Part shown: positions 1 to 11,800 of the stretch, one piece after another
Layout of the letters: every line of letters begins with the position of its first letter
Position numbering within the stretch: the first letter of the stretch is position 1
From: Gnetum montanum
Lineage: Eukaryota > Streptophyta > Gnetopsida > Gnetales > Gnetaceae
Reading direction: 5' to 3'
Assembly (NCBI GenBank): GCA_015680685.1
Contig: MNCI01004113.1
Location: 279,396-343,395, forward strand
Length of the DNA: 64,000 nucleotides
The notes under the pieces: model-generated
Told to the model about the DNA's origin: nothing
What the model saw: only the letters and a program-made list of their open reading frames with translations
Databases searched by the model: none
Program-made: the position numbers and the translations under genes

Positions 1-797
1 ACCAAGCAATAACACTGATAAGGTTACCAAGAAAATACATGTTTACACTCGAAACTAGTTGTGCTTATTTCGCCATTTCATTAATATGAATGAAAACATA
101 AATATTAACTAAGTACATAGAATTTAAATTGTATTAAAAGTAAATTTAATCTAAGTCAAAATGCAGCAATGAACAAGAATCAATCTCAATATTATTACTG
201 TCCATGAAATGTGTCCAAGTACATTTCCACTTGAATAAGATACCATACAATTGACTTAGATCCACATTGCAGATACTCACTGATTTTTTTGTAAGATTAT
301 GGAATAAAACTACAAGAGTTTAGCTACACTATTGACAAAATACTTCCAAACCATGCACCCAAGTGTTATATTTATAAGCTAGCACACATCCCATAATAAT
401 GAATATCTGACATCACTTCTTAGTCTTTGATATCAAGTATTCGATATTAGGGCTCTGATATTGGATATCCGATATTCTAGTTGACAAAAATTAAATTTTT
501 ATTCAAATAGATGTGATGGCATGCGTCGAGGCATCTACATTAAGGCATTTGCCTTGACACAACAATACCAATGTAGCAAAATGATGCTTCATCACTAAGA
601 AAGAAGATGAAATTAATCAATAAGATTATCTATAAAATGACAAATGGATTAGAGTCTACCTTGTAAGGTGCTCTTGTCTTTAAGATATACAAATGGTGAA
701 AGATTTGTGATTTTTTTTTAATTTTTTCAGGATCTATCACAATACCATTATCTAAAACCAATAATCATAGCAGTTTGCTTCTTTCTACATTAAATAT
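1..797. other. Unannotated flank left of TE-A
   Basis: AT-rich DNA without a convincing coding frame. It is the left target flank of TE-A: its last five bases, AATAT (793-797), recur directly after the far end of TE-A at 25691. Before that insertion it was continuous with the sequence now at 25696 onward. I see no promoter, RNA gene or repeat boundary in it. Confidence 0.6.
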
Positions 798-2591
798 TGT
801 TTTCACATAGGATCATTTTATGGAGCAATGGAAGGATGTGCCCTTGATGTAAGAGGGAACTTATTGGACTTGGGAAAGCTTTGGTAATTCATCAATAGGG
901 GATTTTTGATTATATTACCATTTTTATAAGATATATTGAGATATGAGAATTATTTTTATTAAATATTCATAATGTAGCTCACGTCCAAAAACATACTTGC
1001 TATGCTTGGAACCCATCAAACTTTTGACTGCAAGTTCAAATCACATGATTATAGAGTAGACAATATTGTTATGATTGTAGTCAATTACTTATGCCACATA
1101 GAGGAGTATTGTAGTAGTAAAGCAATACATTTCTTTCATTAGCATTGGCATAAGAAAATATCAAGAGTTCTTGGCTACAAATTTTCAAATTTAAAGATTA
1201 TCAATGCATCGTATGCATTTGTATCTTTTATGGTTGAAGCCAAGACAAGTTGTCAGTAATAATGCAAATTTAGTTCTAAGGAAGAAACTAAAATCAAGGC
1301 TCAAAAATCTTCAAACTTGTTTGTGGATTCCGCAATAAACAAAAATGAAAACAAAAAGAAGGATTTCATAGTGTATACTTGTGTAAATTATAATGATATA
1401 TTGGGCAAAATCATTGGCCTACTACAATGTCCTAAAGTAGCCACACATACACAAACCTAAATTCAAATCAGAACAATAACAAATTTTTAAATAAAAATAA
1501 TTAAAATGTATGGCTTACCATGATGGCTTATTTCATCAAGAGTAGCCATGAGAACAAGATATAGAAATGCTACAAAAAGAGGGGAAAAACAACGCAAGAA
1601 AGGCCAAGAACACGAATATGCTAGAGAACTGGAGGTTCCTACACAAGGTGTAGTTGCAAGACTCCACTAGTGAATCCAGGATGTTATTGCTTCCATTTCC
1701 ACTATTCCTAACCCCTACAATGGAGGTTATTTCTATAAGGATTCCAACAACCTTGACTATGAAAATAAGAAAATGCTTGGCCTCCTCTAACTGGATCAAG
1801 TTAGAACCCAATGCTAACGCCTATGACTTTAGTGAAACTACTACCAACAATGCCAAAAAATAGTAGCAATGAAAAATGAAGACCAAAGGTGTAGTTGCAA
1901 GACTCCACTGGTGAAGGGCTTGGGAACATTTACAATTGCTAGGTAGAAATGGCATCAAATGTAAACCAAAGTAGAGAAAATGCTAGGGCTATCCTCCAAC
2001 GTGGGATGGAGGTAATGTGTTACATGGTACAATGGCCATGAGAAATGTACATCCATTAAATTGTTTACACATCTCACATAAATGTGTAGATGCAATGGTC
2101 TTAAGGCTACAAGGTGATAATAATGATTATATATATATAGTGAAAAACTTTTAAAGAGGATAGGGCTTATGGATTAACAAGGAAGAATTCATGAACATTT
2201 GTTAAATCAAACTTTATTTTATGAGAAATAAAAATTTATATAAAAGTAATAACTTCCATAGGAAGTTAAAATTATTTCTCCTTGATATTTGTAATTTCTT
2301 ATGAGATACTTGCCAACTATGACTTAAATTTCTCATAAAAGTTACAACTTCATCATTCATCATTCATCATATAGTTTCATACACAACCCAACCATTTCAT
2401 CATTCACAATAATAAACGCATACTCATGTTTAATTTATTTCATAGCCATTGAGTCTATTTGGAGGTATTTAGGCTTTGGTGTTGCTAGAGACTAGCAAGC
2501 ACCTAAACCCTATTTGAAAAAGACCTTTGCCTCACATGATCCCATTCACGAGATGCCACAAATTGTTAGTGGTCCCAAATGGTTGTCAATA
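798..2591 (+). repeat. TE-A 5' LTR, with internal deletion
   Basis: Starts TGTTTTCACATAGG and aligns with the 3' LTR from 23028 along its length up to about 2580. It is about 0.86 kb shorter than the 3' copy because the stretch corresponding to 24607-25463 is missing. At that point (about 2345-2368) it has instead a short filler made of CATCATT repeats. The exact 3' end is inferred from the primer site just downstream and from the 3' copy. The many small frames inside it are not genes. Confidence 0.75.
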
Positions 2592-2598
2592 GGTTTTT

Positions 2599-2615
2599 CA
2601 GTGCTAGAAGGAGGG
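2599..2615 (+). other. TE-A primer binding site (tRNA-Asn type)
   Basis: GTGCTAGAAGGAGGG matches the complement of the 3' end of plant tRNA-Asn (TGGCGCTAGAAGGAGG) apart from C-to-T type changes at its start. It lies a few bases past the LTR end. The nested TE-B uses the same primer type at 4207. The tRNA match is from memory of the tRNA sequence. Confidence 0.65.
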
Positions 2616-2843
2616 AAAGAAAGTTTGTTATGTAAATTCATAATCCTAGCACACTGATAGTTCTTTTGTTACTAGGAGATCTTGAAAGAATTGGCTAGTA
2701 TTTTAAGTTAATTACCAAATAGGCTAGTACTTCAGAAAATTTAGAATTCTTTAATCTTAAGATTGACTATTCATCAGAAGAAGGTTCTTGAGTTTGGAAC
2801 AAGTAGTGGAGTAAAGACTAGAAGGATAAGAAGATCACCTCTT
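2616..2843 (+). other. TE-A untranslated leader, interrupted by TE-B
   Basis: Non-coding leader between the primer site and gag. It ends in CTCTT (2839-2843), the target duplication of TE-B, and continues on the far side of TE-B at 16683. No promoter or coding frame is visible. Confidence 0.6.
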
Positions 2844-4200
2844 TGAAACACCATGAAATTTTGAGACCTCGATGATTCAGCAAAGTCTTGAAGTTTAGGC
2901 AAGGATTCCCACAAGTGCAGCATCAAGACATCCGAGCGATGGAAGCACCAAAAAATAGTTGCACATCTTAGCAAGTTGTTTTTTTAGCTGAGGACCTGCT
3001 ACGCTATGCTATGCAGCTCAGCATAGTAGACTTCAGGAGGACAAAATAGAACAAGGGATGCACGATGACAACACTTCAAATTTGCAAGTTAACCATGTTT
3101 CAAAACCTTAAATTTTTTCGTGTTACGCCACGTTACGCTATGCAGTGTAGATCAGCGTAATGCAAACAGCACAGTTGATATAGCTGCAACAACAAGGATA
3201 GCAAAATTCAAATAGTAGCAGTCATTACACCACGATACGCTTCCAGCGTATTGCAGCATAGCCGCGGGGAAATTTATTCTTTTCACCAAAGATCTTGAAG
3301 TCCTTCAACGTGAAAGACAAGGTTAAAATTTTTTTCTTGAGGGTGGTTACGCTATGCTACGCTTCAGAGCATAGCACAGTGTAGCCTCACAAGCTTCAGC
3401 TATAGCATGCCAGGTCAACGACATTCTACAAGCCCACGAAACACATCATCTAAACCGAGTTCTTCTCCTAACCCTAATCCTATAAATACCCTGGCAGAAA
3501 ATGCTCAAAGGGTTGGCAAAAAAGGGTTGGTTGGTTTTTGGTGAGTTGGCGAAGAAACAAAAAAGAGTTGGCAACAAAAAAGAGGTCGAAAATTTTGAGG
3601 CAGTTGATGAAAGTTGGCAAGAGCATCGACGGTGATAGAGAGAAGCTTTTTGGCTAGAGATTGCAAGTTAGCGAACATTTTGCTTCGAGCTTGACTCCCT
3701 TGCACCCATATTGGCTAGTGAACAAGGTAGATTGGCCTTTTGCTTGTTTAATCTCTAAAGCTTCTTATTGGTCTTAGATACTTCAACCAAACTAAAGTCT
3801 GCTTGCAAATCCCATTGTATTCATCATATTTGTCCATAAGATAGATCCCAAATCTCGGGATTGTGCATTTTCTAAATTTGATTCATTGCATCCTGTTTAC
3901 ATTGATTTTTATAGTTTTTTTGCATAGTTTACATCGTTTTCATTGCCTTCAAGATTTGATCTTGGAGTAGATCTCGTTTTCTCATCAGATTGATATTACG
4001 TTCTCACATCAAATCGTCATTTCGTTACACGATCATTAAGAAATTTACCAACTAAGTAAGTCCCTGTATGATCGAAAAGACTGTTTAGGGCACCTTGGAT
4101 TAGTTTTCTCAAGCATGACCCTTGCATGGATCCCGGGTTGAAACTGTGTATACAGAAATCCTCTCGGTGTTTCCAGCAACTAACATTTTCCAGTGTTACA
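2844..4200 (+). repeat. TE-B 5' LTR
   Basis: About 1357 bp, TG to CA, paired with 15357-16677. It carries a TATA box at 3481-3488 and decayed versions of the TACGCT/AGCGTA hairpins described for the 3' copy (about 3000-3035, 3133-3155, 3233-3252 and 3348-3384). Several TACGCT units read TATGCT here, which is CpG loss. Confidence 0.93.
3481..3488 (+). promoter_or_regulatory. TATA box of the TE-B LTR
   Basis: TATAAATA followed by CC lies in the last half of the LTR and is conserved in the 3' LTR at 15995-16002. The position fits the U3 promoter of an LTR, with transcription expected to start about 30 bases on. Confidence 0.7.
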
Positions 4201-4206
4201 GTTTTC

Positions 4207-4223
4207 TAGCGCTAGAAGGAGGG
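4207..4223 (+). other. TE-B primer binding site (tRNA-Asn)
   Basis: TAGCGCTAGAAGGAGGG begins six bases after the LTR end. It is complementary to the 3' end of plant tRNA-Asn with one G-to-A difference. The spacer GTTTTC resembles the TE-A spacer GTTTTT, so the two elements share primer and layout. Confidence 0.78.
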
Positions 4224-4455
4224 CCTGAACCTTCAATCTGCGTTTCATGGGTAGTCCTATAAGTTGTCTATACCCATTATCGACTAGCGTAAACATGATA
4301 CCTCCATGGTTTTTTACATGATCGTGTGGTACAGATTGGTTGCTCAGACGATTCCTTTGGAATCCAGTAGGACAAAAAGCCCATGTTTGCCTTTAGCCTA
4401 CTTTTGCCTTTGTGATCCCTATCCCCATTAGCATTACCTTCTAGCTGTGTAGAGA
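4224..4455 (+). other. TE-B untranslated leader
   Basis: Non-coding leader between primer site and the first ATG of gag. No separate frame is seen. The ATG at 4456 was taken as the start because it is the first one in the frame that stays coding-like to 8235. Confidence 0.5.
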
Positions 4456-7400
4456 ATGGCTATGACAACCATCACCATTTCCACCGCTAGTCTCAAAAGT
4501 CACGGGACAATGCAGGCTATGCCTGCTGCTATCAAGGCACCGACCAGTCTGGTGCGGCCACGCCAATCCCTTAAGATTCAAAACAAAGAGCTTGAGGGGC
4601 ACGCTCAGCACATGGAACATTACAACTTCCTTTGTGCCAAACTTATGGTGAATCTGCCTATGTATCCACAGGAACTCGAAGAGAAAGGTGAATACGAGTT
4701 CATATACTATAATGGAAAGGAATTCGTTCCTTCACCTAATGCTTCCATACCCCTGACGGACCGGCAACAGTGGATCTTGGATCAACTGTTAATGGCCAGG
4801 GCATCAACGGAACAACAAGATACGATGTTTCGTGATGAAGCATCTCACAATGGGCAAGAGGACATAGATTCCCACTCCATGGGAGGCAGTCACACTAGCT
4901 TTGTTATGGCTCCTTCCTCCATAGCGATCCATGCAAATCCACTTTTTATGATCACTACGCCTTTATTGTTGTCTACCGCCAACCATGTTGTGCATGCATC
5001 ACATCAGCATTTCTTCTCTCTGGCTTTCTTTCTAGATGTTATCCCTTCACAGTCCATTCCTCCGTAGTCACAGTCAGCTAACCCATCGCATCATGTACTT
5101 ACACCTACGTTACCATATATGCACATAGTACCCACTTAACAATTATACATAGCTTCTGCATCCATCCCAGCTTTCAATCCTGCTCCATCATCAGTGGCAA
5201 GACCCACCCCTACCATGTGGTGGGCTCCAAATACATCACCCCCTATTCCACAACCTACACAGATGTCCCATTTTCCTCATCATCAACACCAGGTCGCTCA
5301 GGCGGTGAATCCAATTACGGGATCATTGTCTGTGCCACCGACTACACAAAAAATGTATCCTATGGCACAATCAATGGTTTTTTCCCTGCTTGCACCACCT
5401 ACCAAGTGGTGGATGACACAGGCAGTACTGACTACAGGGACAGTTTCACCAACATTGCCCACAGGCCATGCTACTGCTCCTATCCTGCCACCAGTTGTGG
5501 CTCCACCTATTATTCCATAGCCAACCTCTTTGTCCTAGGGTCTAGATTATGCCTTCCAGCTTATTCAAACCCTTACAGAAGAGGTTAAACACCTCAAAGC
5601 TATCGGTTTCGATATAGTATAGGTCATGGATTTCTACCATGATGATCCTATCAGTCTAGTAGTTCCCATCTTGTCATTACCTCCTAGGATGCCACTTCCC
5701 CAATTCACAAAATACAATGGAGAAGGCAATCCCAACACTCATCTCGTTATCATGAAGTCAAATTCATTGTTGCTACAACAATGGCCACATATCATTATCC
5801 ATGTTTTTGCTATGTCCCTAACAGGTAAAGATTTGGATTGGTATCATGCACTTCCACACTTTTCCATCTCGACCTTGGAAGAGCTGTTGACTCAGTTCGT
5901 GAACCATTTCAAATACAACCTGAAACCAGAGGTCACGCTGGACTAGTTAATGGGACTTAAGTAGGATTTGCTTAAATCGGTCCAAAAGTTTATACAATGG
6001 TGGAGTGCCACCTTGAATGAAATCTGCAAGCCCATCGCGGAGGCCCATCTGTTGGCAATTTTCAAGGGGGAAATCAACGACTTTATTAAGTCTAAACTGT
6101 ATTACCTCGCTCCCCGCTCCCTTAGCCAAGCCTTCACTCAGACTAAGAGCATCAAAGATGCGGCAGAGGCTAGCAAAGGCCCAGCGTATATGGCCTATAA
6201 AAATGCCCACAAAAAAAGCAAAGACAAGGGTAAGGCTGCAGCAATAATGGTAGCAGTTGTGGCCGAAGAGGCTAAAAATAAAAATAACAACAAAAAGATA
6301 GCTACGACACCTATTGAGGCTATAGTTAGCTCAAACAATGCTGACCAGCAAACAACATCGGCTCTTGAGACATTGCCTTAGCCAAAGCCTAATTTTGAGC
6401 GTAAAGACTGCTCAAAATATACGGCTGTACCCGTTAAGCCTTTAGAACTTCTGAAGCAACTGCTGGGAACTGGTCACATTCAATACAAGAAGGTGTCTAA
6501 GAAGGCTCTGAAATGCCACAGATGGCATTGTGAACTGCTCAAGAATCCCTCCTTAGCCCTACCAAATGAACCACCAATTCCCAAGAACTTCAAGATGGAC
6601 CATTTTTGTTACTACCACCAATTGTGTGGTCACGACATGGACTACTATTGGGCATTGAAAGATGACATTCAATGCATGATCGACCAAGGCAAGCTGATCC
6701 TTGACAATAGTAGTTCGGTTCATCCAGAAAACCAATCTATGCACATGTACCAAGACCCGTTGAATGAAAATAATGGAGGGTACATTATCAACGTGGTGGG
6801 TATGGATGGCAATGGCCCAACACTGCTGTAGCAACCCTTCTTGCTGCACGTGCCTCCTCGTCCACCTTAGGCAAAAAACCCATTGACTTCGATGGGCATG
6901 GTGCAACAACAATCCTTTGTTCTCTGAGTTCCACCTTAGAAGTTTGTTCTGCAGCCGATTGAAGTTAAAGTCGTAGCCTTGCCTATGCCCACACCTAAGG
7001 CACCCTTTGTCATTAGGGTGCCAAAGCCGTCAGCTGCTCCTACTATGCAGGGGTAAACTTCTAAGTCAATGCCCCAACCTCAATCCATAAGGAGAGAAGG
7101 GTGTGTGATAGATAAAATAGCCAAGGACTACGTTACACTGGGGTTTCCTAAGCCTACCCCTTTGGCCTCAGTTCCCTTAGATCCTTTTTCCTCTAAATAG
7201 GATGACGTTATGCAGACGCAGCCATCTTCTCCCTACCCAAGAAAATACAGCCCTCAACCAGAAATCGTTCCTTCCCAAGAGATCCGTCTCTTGGGATGAA
7301 TGGAAGAAGAGAAGGGAAACAAACAACCAGACCATGGGCATAATCTCCATGATGCTTTTACGCAAGTTAAGAAGGCTCTCAAATAGAAAAATACAATGTT

Positions 7401-7590
7401 AAGCCTGTATGAATTACTGATGACATCCCAATCACATCGTGAAGCCATTGTTCGCATGCTAGCATCCATACCAGTGGATGAAAGTTTACCAGTAGATGAA
7501 GAAGCAATCCATTCGATCATGCTTCCCCCTATTGCTGAACAACCATGACCTTCGCAACTAAAATTCTATGATGAGTCCATTAAGAATGAC
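4456..7590 (+). pseudogene. gag: TE-B gag polyprotein (broken by stops)
   Basis: Structural capsid and nucleocapsid protein of the element. All of it lies in one frame with no frameshift. The N-terminal 200 residues are followed by a Pro/Thr/Gln-rich region (5080-5520). A retrotransposon gag capsid region spans 5690-6170 (blocks MPLPQFTKYNGEGNPNTH, GKDLDWYHALP and FIQWWSATL). A basic KSKDKGK stretch follows at 6210-6300. A zinc-knuckle-like motif FCYYHQLCGHDMDYYW at 6601-6650 has Tat-style Cys/His spacing with its last Cys replaced by Tyr. About 15 stops interrupt the frame, mostly TAG where CAG would fit. The frame runs on into protease, so gag-pro was one polyprotein. Confidence 0.85.
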
Positions 7591-8235
7591 CTAGAAAAGG
7601 GTCAGGTGACAACAACGTCCATGTTCATCACTATCTAGGTTAGCTAGTACAGGATCCAGAGAGTACACATAGATGATGGGGCTACTGCCAATGTCATTCT
7701 ATTTCCCATAGTGGACAAACTGGGTTTGATCGACTAGATCAATCCCACGACGACGTCATGCTTGAAGTTGTTTAACGAGGCATGGGTGCAAGTTAAGGGA
7801 ATTGTACAGATTAACTTTGTAGCAGGGGATCAATTCCCCACAAATGTAGTATTTATCATTGCTAAGGAGATGCTTGGCTTCAATCTAATCTTGGAGAGGT
7901 CTTGGTTGGCTCAGTTAAGGGCCGTCTCATCACCCATTCACCAAGAGATCCACTTGCCCTATGCGAGAGGGGAAGTGATCATCCACGGTGATAAGATGAC
8001 TCCTCAAGCTATCAACAATGTGGAAATGGAACAAGGTTTAGAGATTAAAATCCCCGAAGATCAAACCCCTATCCCAACAGTTGAACATACCAACATAGTG
8101 GCCAATGAAAGCTTGACTTGGGCTGAATTACCCTTCTAGGGAGAGGATGATAGCATAGAGGAGTGGTGTAACAAGCCTCCTCGTCCATACGCATCGTCAA
8201 ATCTACGAATGATAAAGAAGCAGCTGAAAAACTAA
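7591..8235 (+). pseudogene. TE-B protease (C-terminal part of the gag-pro frame)
   Basis: Aspartic protease that would cut the polyprotein. The active-site block reads DDGATANVI (7671-7697), the usual D-[ST]-G-A-type centre. Downstream blocks MLGFNLILERSWL and LPYARGEVIIHGD match the Ty3 protease C-terminal region that follows the second strand. It is in the same frame as gag and ends at TAA 8233-8235 after an acidic GEDDSIEEW segment. In-frame stops at about 7636, 7645, 7735 and 8137 read TAG. There is no RT directly after it: the pol frame resumes only at 13441, beyond the antisense gene. Confidence 0.82.
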
Positions 8236-8684
8236 CAAACAAACATGCTAGTGTAGCATGTTACATCAGTCCACACTGCTTATTTTTACTTTGTTTACAT
8301 TCTTTATCGTTTCATGTTACATCTTCTACCATTACGCTTCTTCACTTCAACGGCCCGAAATGACCTTAAACTAGTTATGGCCCGCTACAGCCTAAAACTG
8401 GCAATTCCATTTATTCTTTTCCATGTGTGATTGCCCAGCCCGAAATGGCCTTAAACTATCACCTCGCTAGCCTAAAATGGCCTTAAACTATCACTAGCCC
8501 ATAGTGGCCTAAAACGTGTAACCTTTCTGATAAAGTGTTTTTTTCCATAAAACAAAATTAAAACCTTTCTTTTACAAACATCATTAACTGGCTTAAAAAA
8601 CATTCTTCTTTATTACCTTTTATTACAACAAAAATTAGTTCCATATTGCTATGCTACACAGAATCCTTGACTAGTATTGCTACG
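8236..8684. other. Spacer with repeated GGCCTTAAACTA motifs
   Basis: Untranslated on both strands. It lies downstream of protease on + and downstream of the antisense gene on -. Five related copies of a short motif, best form CCGAAATGGCCTTAAACTA, lie between 8352 and 8532. Similar motifs occur on the other side of the antisense gene at 13141-13380. It would hold the antisense 3' UTR and poly(A) signals. Confidence 0.6.
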
Positions 8685-8843
8685 CTACACATTCCCCTTA
8701 CGACCACCTCCATCTGCTTGATCCAACCCCACATCTTCCTCATGAGGATCTTCCTCATGAAGATCTTCTTCGAGTAGATCCTCTTCATGGTGGTGATCCT
8801 CTCTATGAGGCTTCTCCTCATGGGTATCCTCTTCATGCCGATC
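8685..8843 (-). pseudogene. Last exon of the antisense gene: acidic HEED-repeat tail
   Basis: Begins after acceptor AAATTGTAG and stays open for 52 codons to TAG at 8687-8685. The frame is fixed by the phase of the preceding intron. The product is built of repeated H-E-E-D units (HEEDTHEEKPH, HHHEEDLLEED, LHEEDPHEED) and ends DQADGGGRKGNV. This Asp/Glu/His-rich tail is open in this copy. The longer-looking MKRIPMRR frame over the same DNA is a shadow. Confidence 0.75.
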
Positions 8844-11800
8844 CTACAATTTTACATGAGGAAAATGTTAGCATCATAATCAAAATCACACGTATGAAAA
8901 ATACAACATTCGGACAACTTACCTATGATGGTCCTGCATCATCCGTGAAAGGAATTTATTCTAAGCAGACTGATAGGTGTCACATAATCTCGTCCTTAGT
9001 GAGGTCTGCCCAAACATCATCTCCTAGATCAGTTCCAACCTTGACCTTCCCCTTTTCCACAGGAGTCCACTGAGGTGGCTTAGAGAAAAAGGAAGGGACA
9101 GTGGTCTCCCCTCCAGGGAGGGTCATCTCTCTCTCAGGGGAGACACTCACTATCACTTGTTCCTGGAACTTTTCATATGCTCCAGAAGCATCAATGACAT
9201 CAAGGAATAACCGAAGGGACCGCGCTTCAACCACGGAATCTTTGTAATGTCAACAGTAGGTGGCACATTCTTGCTTATACATGTGTTTATGAATTTTTTA
9301 TGCCTGCCCCCATTCCTAGACCCTCGCATTGAATTCCTTCAAGTCTTGGTTCTTCTGGGCTAGGAGATCCATTTGCATTCATTGCTCGATGAGCTCATGG
9401 CTGGCTTGGACATTGTTCTTGATCACCATCCAATAGTGGGCGTAATCGATCACGACAGTTCATCAATCCCCATCATTGGTATCCCAAGCTTGCAGAAATT
9501 CATTCCTGGACTCAAGGTCCTCCACCTTGGTAGCTAAGGCGGTTTTCACTTTTTCTAGTTTCTGCAACCTCTTCTAGATATCTTCGTTGATGTTCTAACT
9601 CTCCCATAGAGAACGGGCCAAGCACAATGCACATTTATGCATCTCATCATAAATGTGGCGTGGCACTTCGATCACCTCTAGTGAGGGTTCAGGGGTAGCA
9701 TCTACATTGATGGGCTCTTTGGAATCCCATTTGAGGTGAGATGTTGTAACACGAGATGACAGTTAGATGCGACAGGATGACATAATGTGACAGTTTCAAC
9801 AATTCCTACGTAACAACAGTGATGTACCAATCTTAGGATCAATTTGCTCCAAGAGACCGATCATATCATTAACAATTCCCTCCATGAAGGTAAATTTATC
9901 AAGGGCCTCAGCCCAACGTTGAGTAGGGATTGCTGACGAAGGTGCGCCACTGTTATCAGAAGTGCCTACTATGCAAACAAAATGAGTTAAACATAACATA
10001 GTAGACAAAGCAAAAATTTGAGACACCACAATAATGCAAAGCTCCCATTTAGCAAACCCTCAGGGGTAATAGCAGGAGGATTGCCCATCAAAGAAAGGTC
10101 AAGCAAGCAGTCAAACTCACCAGTGACGAACTGTTACTCCCTTTCCAGCCCATCCAAAAGGTTCATGGCATCTTCTACACTCATCTTCCCTTCAAGCATA
10201 GGAGCCTACATGCCGCCCATGTTGTCAATAGGGGCCTCTTTTTCCAAAACTCGGACCCCTTCCCCACGTTGCAAGACTATGGCCCTTGTTTCAGGGGTCA
10301 GTCCCTCCACATCTTTCTCTCTTCCTGTAGAACGCATCACAGTTAGCAAAAATTTACTCACTTCTCATGAGCACTATGCAACTAAACAATGTCTATACAT
10401 AGTGTAATATACACAAACTAATCATGTATTACTCTACTTACCAGCTGGAGGATGGCTCCTATGAAACTTAATGCGTAGTTTCCTCCCCTCTTCACCAATC
10501 GGGCCGAGAGAATCCACAACCGAACGATGCTTTTTTTGCTGAATTGATGAGGCTACTATTTCTGCTACTAGGTGCTTCCCCTTTGAGGCATTGCCAATGT
10601 TAGAAGGGGGTGCCCCACCCATGTTGTCTCGGCCTCGAAGGGGAGGCACCACCCAATCCTTAGTCATTATTGAAAGAAACTCTCCAATACCTTTAGGAGG
10701 ATCTTGGGATCAGACAGTGCGGAAGACCTGACAAATCCACACCTTGGAGATCTAGTTATGATCTTGCTACACCCAGACTCCATCCTTGTGAAGCACCAGG
10801 GATTCGGAAAAATTCCACAAACAAGCTATGAAGAAGGCAAAATGCACGTTCAAACGAGACTTAAGCTTCTTACGAAGGTTGATCATTTCAGCCTGTAGGC
10901 CTTTAGCAAGGTGCTTGGCCCAGTTATATCATGTTCCCTCTTCCATAACCTCCCACATGATACAAGCCTACTCTATTCCAAGGATTTTTCTTTTGGAGAG
11001 TATCTTGGGGAAGGCACGAGCACGAAAGATGGGGTATATGGTGCCAGCCACCTCTAGCTAGATCTTCTCAGCGTACATGCCTTTCTGCTCTTTTTTAGTC
11101 CCTAGCCACTCCTCTATGTCCTTCTGATGTCTAGAATTCTTTTTGGATTTCTCTCCCACCAAGAGGCCACCAGAAGGAACACCAAAGAATTTAGTGAACA
11201 GTTGAGCATTAATATCAAAACTCACGTGCACGTTACGCACACACGTGTGAAAATGCTTGGCTTGTTCGCTGAAGGAGTCGATTAGGGCCAACATTTTGGT
11301 TACTGGGACATCAGGGGTTACAACTAGAAATAGCTCCATCATTCTAGCCTCTCAAAGGTTATGGGTTATGGCAGCTAGGGCTGCTCTGTGGCAAAGCCAA
11401 CATTGTGCCTCATGTATATCAACATAGCAGAAGAAGATGGTGGCTACGTCACTCCCAGAGGCTATCACTGTGACCTCCCACGATTCTTTAACTATAAACA
11501 TAAAATACAAAAAAAAAATATGTTAGACAAAACAACAAAACAATAAAATCTTAAACACTATTTTCATCCCGTAGGGTCACACAGTTGATCAGCGTAGCGT
11601 AATTTACAGTGTCTAAAGGGCAAAGGAAACGGTGGAAATTTCACTTGCACATCATCAATGGTGATAGGACGATCTAAAGTCCACTCCCTATCCAGCCATC
11701 TAGAGTCTCTACACTTGATAAAGAATTTGGCATACCATGTAGGGTAGTGTTGGATTTCAAATCCTAGTTGTCCCAGGACACCATCACATATGTTGTTGAT

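Noticed and set aside
6559-6912. 117-codon minus-strand frame opposite gag
   Set aside because: Shadow of the gag zinc-motif region; its composition mirrors the + codons.
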